Positions 1 through 6,471 of a stretch of 7,867 nucleotides of DNA are shown piece by piece (the stretch's first letter is position 1; every line of letters begins with the position of its first letter). The stretch is from Asanoa sp040654855 (GTDB taxonomy: Bacteria; Actinomycetota; Actinomycetes; Mycobacteriales; Micromonosporaceae). Location of the stretch: NCBI RefSeq assembly GCF_040654855.1, contig NZ_JBFAIU010000350.1, positions 1-7,867 of the forward strand, read 5' to 3'. The position numbers and the translations under genes were made by a program. The notes below the pieces were generated by a model. It did no database searches and was not told the origin of the DNA. It saw nothing but the letters and a program-made list of their open reading frames with translations.

Positions 1-363
1 GTCGACCTCGTTGGCGCCAGCGGCCACGAGGTCGACCAGCAGCGGCTCGACGTCGTTGAGGTTCGTCGACTCGAGCGCGAACGCCGCCGAGCACTCGTAC
101 CCGGCGAACGTCCGCGTGTTGGACTGGTATTTCCAGGCGGTCTTGAGGTCGAGCCGGGACCCGTCGACCGCCGCGTCGGCGACGCCGTGCGCCCGCAGCG
201 CGGACCGCACCGTCCGGACCGCCGCGCTGGCCGCCTGGAACGCCTCCGGCGGCGTCTGCTCGAGCCGGACCACCCTGAACCGCACCCGGACCAGGTCCGG
301 TTGCGCCTTCACGCTCGCCGCGCCGTACACGGTGACGCCCCACGGCCGTTGGATCATCTGCAC
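1..363 (-). CDS. SIMPL (DUF541) domain protein, N-terminal part
   Basis: Reading the minus strand from GTG at 363 (or ATG at 357) gives 121 residues with no stop before the left edge, so the C-terminus is missing. The start reads MQMIQRPWGVTVYGAASVKA, followed by the pattern PDLVRVRFRVVRLEQTPPEA, which I recognise as the N-terminal half of SIMPL/DUF541 proteins (YggE/BP26-like). Further on are DGSRLDLKTAW and FAGYECSAAF, typical of the family beta-strands. SIMPL proteins are often linked to oxidative-stress defence, usually as exported or membrane-associated proteins. This one has no signal peptide in the visible part, so a cytoplasmic actinobacterial variant is likely. No good Shine-Dalgarno precedes either start. 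A decayed or frameshifted open frame ends at 372, only 8-14 nt upstream, suggesting this was the second gene of an operon. Its molecular function is unknown to me. Confidence 0.75.
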   Translation of the reverse strand, partial: MQMIQRPWGVTVYGAASVKAQPDLVRVRFRVVRLEQTPPEAFQAASAAVRTVRSALRAHGVADAAVDGSRLDLKTAWKYQSNTRTFAGYECSAAFALESTNLNDVEPLLVDLVAAGANEVD

Positions 364-371
364 GGCGTCGA

Positions 372-612
372 TCAAAGCAGAAGCAGGCGTCGCCGGCTGC
401 CCCTGATCAGAAAGCCGACCTGCTGGCGGACGCCCGCCGACGACGAAGATGACGTTGGCCGCACCCCACGCGTAGCCGGCGAACTGGCTGCCCGACGCTG
501 CCGAGCGCGTAGTCGGTCTGGCCCGAGATGAGCTTCATCTCCTGCGCCTGGGTCTGGAAGTCGAGGTCCGCCATCCGCCGGCGGGCCGAGTCGTAGGAAC
601 CGCTCTCGTTGA
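372..612 (-). pseudogene. Frameshifted remnant of an unidentified minus-strand gene
   Basis: No single frame explains this stretch, yet the minus strand shows strong coding-type G/C third positions that move between frames. From about 609 to 500 one frame reads IDAALNESGSYDSARRRMAD, then a stretch including QAQEMKLISGQTDYALGS. Near 495-505 the signal moves to a second frame reading SQFAGYAWGAANVIFVVGG. Near 430-440 it moves to a third frame reading VRQQVGFLIRG and ending at TGA 374-372. Two small indels would join these into one roughly 80-residue C-terminal piece. There is no start, and the 5' end meets the TetR remnant around 613-645. The end lies just before the SIMPL start, as in an operon. 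I do not recognise the family. Two sequencing errors could also give the frame changes, though they would not explain the missing 5' part. Confidence 0.5.
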
Positions 613-945
613 GGGCGGCGTCGATCGTTCGGGCTGGGGAAACCGGTCGAGCGCGCGGATGCCGCCCGAAACAGGCAGCATCTGCTCAATACGGCCCGCG
701 CGATGCTGGCCGAGGACCCCGACCGGCTCACGATGGACTCGCTCGCGGAGCGGTCCGGCCTCGGGAAGGGCACGGTGTTCCGGCGGTTCGGCACCCGCGC
801 CGGCATCATGTCCCGCACGCACATCCGGATGCTGCTGATGACGATCCAACTGACCGCGGCGCTCGACGGCCCGCTGCTGCTCTGGCTCTCCGCCCCGGAG
901 GTCGCCAACGGCGGAGAAAGGCTCACCCGCGGCTGCCGGCCGTGA
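613..945 (+). pseudogene. TetR-family regulator remnant, start and ligand domain lost
   Basis: The plus-strand frame is open from just after a TGA at 610-612 to TGA at 943-945. From about 646 it reads VERADAARNRQHLLNTARAM, then LTMDSLAERSGLGKGTVFRRFGTRAGI written across the helix-turn-helix, a clear TetR N-terminal DNA-binding domain. After that it jumps through RTHIRMLL to IQLTAALDGPLLLWLSAPE and ends in CRP. From memory of this TetR subgroup, the last pieces belong to the C-terminal part of a protein of about 190 residues, so most of the ligand-binding domain is absent although the frame is kept. No ATG, GTG or TTG lies between the upstream stop and the HTH. The first ATG, at 703, falls inside helix 1 and has no ribosome binding site. 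It is most likely a non-functional deletion derivative. Its stop lies 1 nt from the stop of the convergent glycosylase-like gene. Confidence 0.72.
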
Positions 946-946
946 G

Positions 947-2056
947 TCAGCCCGCCGGCAGCACGCGGGACTCGGCCGCGGGTATGCCTTTCTCCCACCA
1001 GTGGCGGTAGCGGCGGTAGACCGCGGGGTCGCGGTCCGCGAGGAACGCGACCAGTGCCGCCGCCTCCGCGGACAGGGCCGCCCAGGTCCCGTCGTCCAGG
1101 CGGTGGAACGCGGACGCTTCGATCCCGGCCTCCACCGGGCGCCAGACGCCCGCGACGTAACCGTCCACGAGCAGCGTCGGCAGGACGTCACCGTTGCGGC
1201 GGACCACGTGCGCGCGGTAGGCCGCCGGGATGAGGCGGGTGCGGTCCGCGTACGCCAGCAGGACGTTGTCCCACATCGGCAGCAGCCGGGGCGGCGCCGG
1301 TGTGTCCAAAGGCGGTAGCGTCGCGCCGGCCAGGTCGAGGAGGCCGTCGTGGCTGGTCAGCTCGTCGCCCAGCGCCGACACCGCCGCCTTGACCCGCGCG
1401 CTGTTCAGGCGCGTGAACGCCATGATGTCCGATGTGGACGCCGGGCCGAAGGCGGACAGGTAGCGGCGGACGAGCGCGCGCATCGACTCGGCGTGGTCGA
1501 GCCCGCCCGCCGCGTGGACGAACGAGGCCGGGTGGCGGAACGACCACGGGCCGCCGGTGGGGACGTGGTGCAGCGGCGCGAAGGTGCGCAGCGCCCACCA
1601 CATCTGGGCCGGGTCGCCGACCCGGCCGGCGAGCATCGCCTTGATGTCGTCGCCCGAGCGGGGCGTCGAGGCGTAGGCGGCCAGGTGGTCCAGCGCGGCC
1701 TGGGCCTCCGCGTCGGTCAGGTCGCTCTCCAGCCAGCGGTAGTCGGCCAGCCGCGACGCGCGCAGCAGCGGCGTCACCGCGGCGTGCAGGGCCGCCCAGT
1801 CGGCACCGTGCACCGCGTGCAGGGTCACCCGCAGCAGGCTCGCCCGGGCCAGTGTGCCGTCGGCGAAGGCCCGGTCGACGTCCGCGGCCGCGAGCCCGGC
1901 CACCCGGTTCCACAGCGCCAGGTACGGCGACGCCGGTTCCTGCGCCTGCAACGCCAGCACCCGGCGCACCGCGGCGGCCACCGACAACGGCTCCCGGCGC
2001 AGCAGGAGCTGACGGTCGAGCGTCGCGCGGTTGAGCTGCCGCGCGGTGAGCGTCAC
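947..2056 (-). CDS. AlkZ-like winged-helix DNA glycosylase (HTH_42 family)
   Basis: This 369-residue protein belongs to the winged-helix DNA-binding family HTH_42 (PF06224), which includes Streptomyces AlkZ, the azinomycin crosslink glycosylase, and E. coli YcaQ. Family hallmarks are the opening LTARQLNRATLDRQLLLRR, then LALQAQEPASPYLALWNRV, a mid-region RTFAPLHHVPTGGPWSFR, and a late LLPMWDNVLLAYADRTRLIP. Counting from GTG 2056, the QAQ motif falls at Gln37-Ala-Gln39, which matches the QxQ catalytic motif I recall for AlkZ (Gln37/Gln39). A DNA base-excision role is therefore plausible; the substrate is unknown. The GTG start is chosen because GTGA overlaps the TGA of the upstream gene by 4 nt, a classic coupling arrangement. 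An open frame extends further upstream to about 2803, but it lies antiparallel in frame terms to the neighbouring methyltransferase-like gene and has no family sequence. The protein is probably cytoplasmic: no signal peptide or membrane segment is seen. Confidence 0.87.
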   Translation of the reverse strand: MTLTARQLNRATLDRQLLLRREPLSVAAAVRRVLALQAQEPASPYLALWNRVAGLAAADVDRAFADGTLARASLLRVTLHAVHGADWAALHAAVTPLLRASRLADYRWLESDLTDAEAQAALDHLAAYASTPRSGDDIKAMLAGRVGDPAQMWWALRTFAPLHHVPTGGPWSFRHPASFVHAAGGLDHAESMRALVRRYLSAFGPASTSDIMAFTRLNSARVKAAVSALGDELTSHDGLLDLAGATLPPLDTPAPPRLLPMWDNVLLAYADRTRLIPAAYRAHVVRRNGDVLPTLLVDGYVAGVWRPVEAGIEASAFHRLDDGTWAALSAEAAALVAFLADRDPAVYRRYRHWWEKGIPAAESRVLPAG

Positions 2057-2700
2057 GAGCCGGCGAGCCGGGCCAGGTAGACGACGTCCGGCTCGCCGTG
2101 CTCGACCTCGGTGAGCACCGTCGAGACCGGGCCGACCGTGCTGGCCAGGCGGGCCGCGTAGTCCTCCGACGCCGCCGCGCTCCAGACTGCCAGCACCCCA
2201 CCCGGCCGCAGGTGGGCGCGGAGGAGCGCGGTGCCGGCGTCGGCGTACAACGCGGCGTTGGTGTCGAAGACCGTCCAGTCCGGGCCGTTGTCGACGTCGA
2301 GGCAGATCGCGTCGAACTGCTCCTCGGTCGTGGCCAGCCACTGCCCGAGGTCGGCGACCACCACGCGGACACGCGGGTCGCGCAGGGCTCCCCCGCTGAA
2401 GGACTCCAGGTGCGTGGTGTGCCAGGCGACCACCGTCGGCTCGATCTCGACGACCACGATCTCCGCCAAGGTCGCGCAGGACACCGCGGACGCGAGCGAG
2501 AAGCCGACGCCGAGGCCCGCGATCAGCAGCCTTCCGCCGGGCGCGACGGCGGACACCGCGGCGTCGACGAGCGTGCGCTCCGAGGCGCCCGAGCGGGTGT
2601 CCATCAGGAAGACACCGTTGCTGATCAGCTCGCAGTGCCCGGCGTCGCGGCGCAGCACCAGCTCGCCGCGGTCCGTCACGACCTTCTCCACGACCTCCAT
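2053..2700 (-). CDS. Spermidine-synthase-like SAM-fold protein
   Basis: This 215-residue protein has a Rossmann-type methyltransferase core resembling spermidine synthases. The N-terminal small beta domain reads GELVLRRDAGHCELISNGVF, followed by FLMDTRSGASERTLVD where aminopropyltransferases carry their substrate loop. Motif I is GLGVGFS (about 62-68), the acidic loop after beta-2 is VVEIEP (about 84-88), and motif IV is ICLDVDNGPDW (about 132-142). Canonical spermidine synthases are longer (about 280 residues) and have a GGGxG motif I. The shorter form and GLGVG suggest the spermidine-synthase-like group often found in actinobacteria, whose substrate is not established. A true polyamine role is not shown. 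The start is ATG 2700, which shares one base with the dioxygenase stop (TGATG); GTG 2703 would overlap it by 4 nt (GTGA). The 3' end overlaps the glycosylase gene by 4 nt, so the three genes are probably translated together. Confidence 0.8.
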   Translation of the reverse strand: MEVVEKVVTDRGELVLRRDAGHCELISNGVFLMDTRSGASERTLVDAAVSAVAPGGRLLIAGLGVGFSLASAVSCATLAEIVVVEIEPTVVAWHTTHLESFSGGALRDPRVRVVVADLGQWLATTEEQFDAICLDVDNGPDWTVFDTNAALYADAGTALLRAHLRPGGVLAVWSAAASEDYAARLASTVGPVSTVLTEVEHGEPDVVYLARLAGS

Positions 2701-3533
2701 CACGCCACCCGCAGGACGAACTCGTGCTCCACCAGGGTGCTCCCGTCGGGTTGCGTGACGAACTCCTTGACCAGGCTGTCGCGTACGCCGAAGACCGCGT
2801 CACTGTCCAGGTAGGAGTCCGCGGCGTCGAACAGGTGGGTGGTCACCGGCAGGTGGCCGTCGGCGGAGACGATCACGTGGATGTGCGCGGCCCGCCACGG
2901 ATGCCGCCCGCTGGCCCGCAGCAGCGCACCGACCGGCCCGTCGGACGGGATCGTGTAGCTGACGGGCCGGCTCGTCCGGAACGTGAACCGACCGGCGTCG
3001 TCGGCGCGGAACCGGCCGCGCATGTTGCCGCGCGGTTGCGCCGGATCCTGCACGTCGTAGAGGCCGTTGGACGCGCACTGCCACACGTCGAGCACCGCAC
3101 CCGCAAGGCCCGTGCCGCCGGGACCGCGGACGCGGCCGCGCACCAGCGCCGGAACCCCGTCCGGGTCGAGGATCGCGATCGAGTCGCCGGCTGCCCGCCA
3201 CGGCGCGTCCGGCACGTAGAACGGGCCCAGCACCGTCGCCTCGGTGGCCACGCCGGCCGCGGGGTGCGCGATGGTCTCGACCAGCGACGACATCCCGAGC
3301 GTGTCGGAGAGCAGGATGAACTCCTGCCGCCGCTCGTCGCTCATGTGGCCGACCGCGGTCAGGAACCGGACGCCGGCCAGCCACTCGTCCGGAGTCAGGC
3401 CGACCTCGCGGGCGAACGCGTGCAGGTGCCGCACCGCGGCCGCGAGCAGCTCGCGCAGCCGCGGGTCGGGTGTCGCCGCGACGCGGTCGAGCACCTCCCG
3501 GGTCAGCTCGGCCGCCGGATCGCTCCGCGTCAT
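2700..3533 (-). CDS. Intradiol ring-cleavage dioxygenase (catechol/hydroxyquinol type)
   Basis: This 277-residue cytoplasmic protein is a non-heme Fe(III) intradiol dioxygenase, a family that opens catechol-type rings between the two hydroxyls to give muconate-type products. Residues about 10-92 form the helical N-terminal domain (Dioxygenase_N type; EWLAGVRFLTAVGHMSDERR). The catalytic beta-sandwich begins near TEATVLGPFYVPDAPW (98-112). The four iron ligands are all visible: Tyr159 in NGLYDVQ, Tyr193 in VSYTIPSDGPVG, and His217 and His219 in HPWRAAHIHV. The substrate-gating Arg is Arg214. Length and order fit catechol 1,2-, chlorocatechol or hydroxyquinol 1,2-dioxygenases; the exact substrate cannot be told. 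ATG 3533 is the earliest possible start, because an in-frame TAG lies just upstream (3543-3545). The ribosome binding site is weak. It heads the coupled three-gene run and follows lacI by 30 nt. No muconate cycloisomerase or other aromatic-pathway gene is in the window, so a standalone or detoxification role is possible. Confidence 0.93.
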   Translation of the reverse strand: MTRSDPAAELTREVLDRVAATPDPRLRELLAAAVRHLHAFAREVGLTPDEWLAGVRFLTAVGHMSDERRQEFILLSDTLGMSSLVETIAHPAAGVATEATVLGPFYVPDAPWRAAGDSIAILDPDGVPALVRGRVRGPGGTGLAGAVLDVWQCASNGLYDVQDPAQPRGNMRGRFRADDAGRFTFRTSRPVSYTIPSDGPVGALLRASGRHPWRAAHIHVIVSADGHLPVTTHLFDAADSYLDSDAVFGVRDSLVKEFVTQPDGSTLVEHEFVLRVA

Positions 3534-3563
3534 CCCGTGAGCCTACTGGCCACTCTGGGTGGA

Positions 3564-4616
3564 TCAAGCCCGCGGCGCCACCGCGCTGTCGCGGATGATC
3601 AACTCGGTGGCCAGCTCCACCCGCGGGCTCTCGATCTGCTCGCCCCGGGCCAGCCGCAGCACCGTGCGCGCGGCCAGCAGCCCCATCTCCGCCAGCGGCT
3701 GCCGCACGGTGGTCAGCGGCGGCGAGCACCAGCGCACCTCCGGCAGGTCGTCGAAGCCGACCACGCTGACGTCGTCGGGCACCCGCAGCGTGCGCTGCCG
3801 CACCGCCTCGTAGACGCCGAGCGCCATCTGGTCGCTGGAGGCGAAGATCGCGGTCGGCGGCTCCGCGAGGGCGAGCAGCTCCGTGCCCCCGGCGAAGCCC
3901 GCCTCGTGGTAGAAGTTGCCGGGCCGGATCAGCGCGTCGTCGATCGGGATGCCCGCCGACTCGAGCGCGGCCCGGTAGCCGTCGAGCCGGGCCCGGCTGC
4001 ACATCAGGTGCGGTGGTCCGCCGATGAAGCCGATCCGCCGGTGACCGAGACCGATCAGGTATTCGGTCGCGTGCAGGCTGCCGACCCAGTTGGTCGCGCC
4101 GATCGTGGGCGCCTCCTGCGGCGGCACACCGGCCGGGTCGACGATCACCACGGGGATGTTGAGCCGGCGCAGCTCGCTCTGCAGCGGCGGCTCCAGGGTG
4201 GAGGTCACGAAGATGACGCCCTCGGTGGACCGCGTGCGGATGTTGTCGAGCCACTGCTTGGCCGACGACGTGCGGCGGTGGATGGCCGACACGACGGTGC
4301 CGACGCCGGAGGCGTGCGCGACGTCCTCCACACCCCGGATGATCTCGACCGCCCACGGGCTGTCGAGGTCGTTGAAGACCAGGTCGACCAGCCCGGAGTT
4401 GGCCCGCATGCTGGGCGGGCGCCGCCGGTAGCCGTGCTGGCTGAGCAGGTCCTCGACGCGCTTGCGGGTGTGCGGCGACACGTCGGCGCGGCCGTTGAGC
4501 ACGCGGGACACGGTGGGCACCGACACGCCCGCGAGGCGCGCGATCGCCGCGATGGTCACCGTCCTCTTGTCCGCGGAGGCTGTGCCATCAGAGGCCACGG
4601 TTCGCCCTTTCGTCAT
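3564..4616 (-). CDS. LacI-family transcriptional repressor, likely xylan regulator
   Basis: This 350-residue protein has the full LacI/GalR layout. The HTH is VTIAAIARLAGVSVPTVSRV (20-39), then VLNG and a hinge-helix region SPHTRKRVEDLLSQHGY (47-63). A periplasmic-binding-like effector domain spans about 76-345, with ATEYLIGLGHRRIGFIGGPP, SRARLDGYRAALESAGI, IFASSDQMALGVYEAV and VSVVGFDDLPEV. It lies divergent from the GH43 beta-xylosidase with 214 nt between them, the usual position for a local sugar repressor. Its effector is inferred to be xylobiose, xylose or another xylo-oligosaccharide. ATG 4616 gives the longest form with only a weak AGG site. GTG at 4598 (Val7) has a purine-rich AAAGGG six nt upstream and would give a 344-residue protein with the HTH intact, so it is a serious alternative. 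It may also be co-transcribed with the dioxygenase, 30 nt downstream. Confidence 0.93.
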   Translation of the reverse strand: MTKGRTVASDGTASADKRTVTIAAIARLAGVSVPTVSRVLNGRADVSPHTRKRVEDLLSQHGYRRRPPSMRANSGLVDLVFNDLDSPWAVEIIRGVEDVAHASGVGTVVSAIHRRTSSAKQWLDNIRTRSTEGVIFVTSTLEPPLQSELRRLNIPVVIVDPAGVPPQEAPTIGATNWVGSLHATEYLIGLGHRRIGFIGGPPHLMCSRARLDGYRAALESAGIPIDDALIRPGNFYHEAGFAGGTELLALAEPPTAIFASSDQMALGVYEAVRQRTLRVPDDVSVVGFDDLPEVRWCSPPLTTVRQPLAEMGLLAARTVLRLARGEQIESPRVELATELIIRDSAVAPRA

Positions 4617-4723
4617 GGGTGGAGCCTACGGCCGTCGATCAGTCCTTCACACCCGCCGAAACTTCCAGGTCGATTTCCGGTATGGCGGCGACGTTACGAC
4701 CCGCGCAACGGCCGGTCAAGGAA

Positions 4724-4753
4724 CTGTCGAATCTCGATGTGAGCCGTTACCGT
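4724..4753 (+). promoter_or_regulatory. Candidate GH43 promoter (-35 CTGTCG, -10 TACCGT)
   Basis: CTGTCG (4724-4729) and TACCGT (4748-4753) are separated by 18 nt, with the -10 matching TAnnnT. The -35 is weak on its own (4 of 6 bases shared with the GH10 TTGACG). The support comes from the parallel layout before GH10, with the same spacer length and the same GCCGTTAC string over the -10. It would give a leader of about 70 nt. Confidence 0.45.
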
Positions 4754-4785
4754 GTTCGGGACGCTCGCCCATCCTGCGGCCGAGC

Positions 4786-4799
4786 GGCTTCCGGAAGTC
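4786..4799. promoter_or_regulatory. Candidate LacI operator O1 (GGCTTCCGGAAGTC)
   Basis: This 14-bp dyad has six of seven base pairs symmetric around a central CG, the geometry of LacI-family operators. Its core TTCCGGAA recurs exactly upstream of GH10 (6485-6492). It would lie about 30 nt downstream of the predicted GH43 transcription start, a place where a repressor could block elongation or initiation. Confidence 0.5.
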
Positions 4800-4816
4800 C
4801 CCGGAAGCTGGACCCG

Positions 4817-4822
4817 AAGGAG
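4817..4822 (+). promoter_or_regulatory. Strong ribosome binding site of GH43
   Basis: AAGGAG ends 8 nt before ATG 4831. It settles the start of the GH43 gene, whose frame otherwise stays open back through the intergenic region and into lacI (to 4462). Confidence 0.85.
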
Positions 4823-4830
4823 AGCTGCCC

Positions 4831-6456
4831 ATGTCGACCGAGACCGCAGCCGCCGTCACCGCCGCCCGGTCGATCCAGAACCCGGTCCTGCGCGGCTTCA
4901 ACCCGGATCCGTCGGTGCTGCGGGTCGGTGCGGACTACTACGTGGCCACCTCGACCTTCGAGTGGTACCCCGGGGTCCGCGTGCACCACTCCCGTGACCT
5001 GGTCCACTGGCGCGCCGTCGGCGGGATCATCACCGACCGCCGCCTGCTCGACCTGCGCGGCGCCGGCGACTCCAACGGCGTGTGGGCACCCGACCTGACC
5101 TATCACGACGGCCGCTTCCACCTGATCTACAGCGACGTGGCCAGCTTCGCCAGCGGCTACTGGGACCCCCGCAACTTCCACACCAGCGCGCCGGCGATCG
5201 AGGGGCCGTGGGACGACGCGGTGCTGCTGCACGGCCGTGGCTTCGACGCCTCGCTGTTCCACGACGAGGACGGCAGCACCTGGTTGCTCAACCTGTGCGC
5301 CGACTGGCGGCCGGGCCGCGACCGGTTCGGCGGCATCGAGATCCAGCGGTACGACCTGACGGAGCGCAAGCTGGTCGGCGAGCCGCGGATCATCTTCACC
5401 GGCACCGCGGCGGGGCTGACCGAGGGCCCGCACGTCTACCGGCACGAGGGCTGGTACTGGCTGGTCACCGCCGAGGGCGGCACGAGCTGGGAGCACCAGG
5501 TCACGGTCGCCCGGTCCCGTGAGCTGTTCGGGCCCTACGAGCCGGACCCCGCGGGCCCGCTGCTCACCTCCTTCGGCCGGCCCGAGCTGCGGCTGCAGAA
5601 GGCCGGGCACGGCAGCCTGGTACGCACGGCCGACGGCCAGTGGTACCTCGCGCACCTGACGGCCCGCCCGGCGACGCCGCTCGGCAACTGCGTGCTCGGC
5701 CGGGAGACGGCGATCCAGCGCGTCGAGTGGCCGGCCGGCGGCTGGCCGCGCATCGACGGCGGGATCCCGGCCGAGGAGGTGCCCGCACCGGGCCTGCCCG
5801 CCCACCCGTGGCCGGACGAGCCCGCGACGGACCACTTCGACGGTCCGGCGCTCGGGCCCGAGTGGTCCACCCTGCGCAGGCCGGCCACGCCGGACTGGGT
5901 CGACCTGACCACCCGCCCGTCGCACCTGCGGGTGCACGGCGGCCAGTCGCCGGTCGGCCGCCAGGCCCCCAGCCTGGTCGCCCGCCGGGTGGGCGCGGCC
6001 TCCTGCGAGCTGTCCACCGTGGTCGAGTTCGACCCGCGCGACCACCGGCACCTGGCCGGCGTCACCGCCTACTACAACACCACCAACTGGCACTACCTCT
6101 ATCTGACCCGGTCCGACGACGGTCGGGTGGTGCTGGAGCTGCTCAGCAGCGACCGGGGCCGGCGCACCGCGCACCCCGGGCTGACCGTCGACACCGGCGG
6201 CGCCACCCGCGTCGGGCTGCGGGCGAGGTTCGACGGCCCGGCCGTCCGGTTCGGCTACGACCTCGGCGCCGGCTGGCAGGAGCTACCGGTCGCGCTGGAC
6301 GCCACGATCCTCTCCGACGAGCACGCCGCGCACGTCGTCGACGGCGAGCCGGCCGCGTGGGGCTTCACAGGAGCGTTCCTCGGGCTCTGGGTGCAGGACC
6401 TCGGCGCCGACGGGGTGCACGCCGACTTCGACGAGGCCACGTACCGGGAAGGCTGA
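4831..6456 (+). CDS. GH43 beta-xylosidase with C-terminal beta-sandwich domain
   Basis: This 541-residue glycoside hydrolase family 43 enzyme would remove xylose from the ends of xylo-oligosaccharides. It has no signal peptide and is likely cytoplasmic. The five-bladed propeller spans about 15-325: NPVLRGFNPDPSVLRVG carries the general base Asp26, GFDASLFHDEDG the pKa-modulating Asp139, and GLTEGPHVYRHEGWYW the general acid Glu198. The spacings (113 and 59 residues) equal those I recall for Geobacillus XynB3 (Asp15, Asp128, Glu187), which supports the beta-xylosidase type (GH43_11-like). From about 334 (DHFDGPALGPEWSTLRRP) a concanavalin-like C-terminal domain follows, as in that subfamily, with AYYNTTNWHYLYLTR and WGFTGAFLGLWVQDLG. 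Alpha-L-arabinofuranosidase side activity is common in the family and cannot be excluded. The start is fixed by AAGGAG 8 nt upstream. It is divergent from the LacI repressor and 160 nt upstream of the GH10 xylanase. Confidence 0.95.
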   Translation: MSTETAAAVTAARSIQNPVLRGFNPDPSVLRVGADYYVATSTFEWYPGVRVHHSRDLVHWRAVGGIITDRRLLDLRGAGDSNGVWAPDLTYHDGRFHLIYSDVASFASGYWDPRNFHTSAPAIEGPWDDAVLLHGRGFDASLFHDEDGSTWLLNLCADWRPGRDRFGGIEIQRYDLTERKLVGEPRIIFTGTAAGLTEGPHVYRHEGWYWLVTAEGGTSWEHQVTVARSRELFGPYEPDPAGPLLTSFGRPELRLQKAGHGSLVRTADGQWYLAHLTARPATPLGNCVLGRETAIQRVEWPAGGWPRIDGGIPAEEVPAPGLPAHPWPDEPATDHFDGPALGPEWSTLRRPATPDWVDLTTRPSHLRVHGGQSPVGRQAPSLVARRVGAASCELSTVVEFDPRDHRHLAGVTAYYNTTNWHYLYLTRSDDGRVVLELLSSDRGRRTAHPGLTVDTGGATRVGLRARFDGPAVRFGYDLGAGWQELPVALDATILSDEHAAHVVDGEPAAWGFTGAFLGLWVQDLGADGVHADFDEATYREG

Positions 6457-6471
6457 TCCACGCCCGGCCCA

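Larger units (their letters stand above)
4617..4830. promoter_or_regulatory. Divergent lacI / GH43 intergenic control region
   Basis: This 214-nt space separates the divergent lacI and GH43 genes and should hold both promoters. It contains a half-dyad with GATTTCCGG at 4672-4680, a perfect 10-bp palindrome CTTCCGGAAG at 4788-4797, and a promoter-like pair at 4724-4753. CGAAACTTCC at 4657-4666 resembles other actinobacterial sugar-repressor half sites but has weak symmetry. I could not pick a convincing lacI promoter on the minus strand. Confidence 0.6.

Noticed and set aside
703..945. Intact 80-residue TetR-like protein starting at ATG 703
   Set aside because: The start falls inside the first HTH helix, there is no ribosome binding site, and most of the effector domain is missing; a remnant fits better.
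2057..2803. Upstream extension of the glycosylase-like frame to about 2803
   Set aside because: The extra sequence is Arg-rich shadow translation of the SAM-fold gene. The family N-terminus begins at GTG 2056, which also gives the GTGA overlap.
3550..3562. Hairpin CCAC-TCTGG-GTGG as lacI terminator
   Set aside because: The stem is only 4 bp with no U-run, too weak to claim termination.
4657..4666. CGAAACTTCC as the main LacI operator
   Set aside because: It is only weakly symmetric, and no copy is found upstream of GH10, unlike the TTCCGGAA dyads.
2724..4742. Long plus-strand open frame of 672 codons
   Set aside because: It is antisense to the dioxygenase and lacI genes. Its translation is Arg/Gly/Val-rich low-complexity sequence without family motifs, as expected for a shadow of high-GC genes.
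4462..4830. Upstream extension of the GH43 frame into lacI
   Set aside because: It would overlap the divergent lacI gene and cross the promoter region. ATG 4831 has a strong AAGGAG at the right distance.
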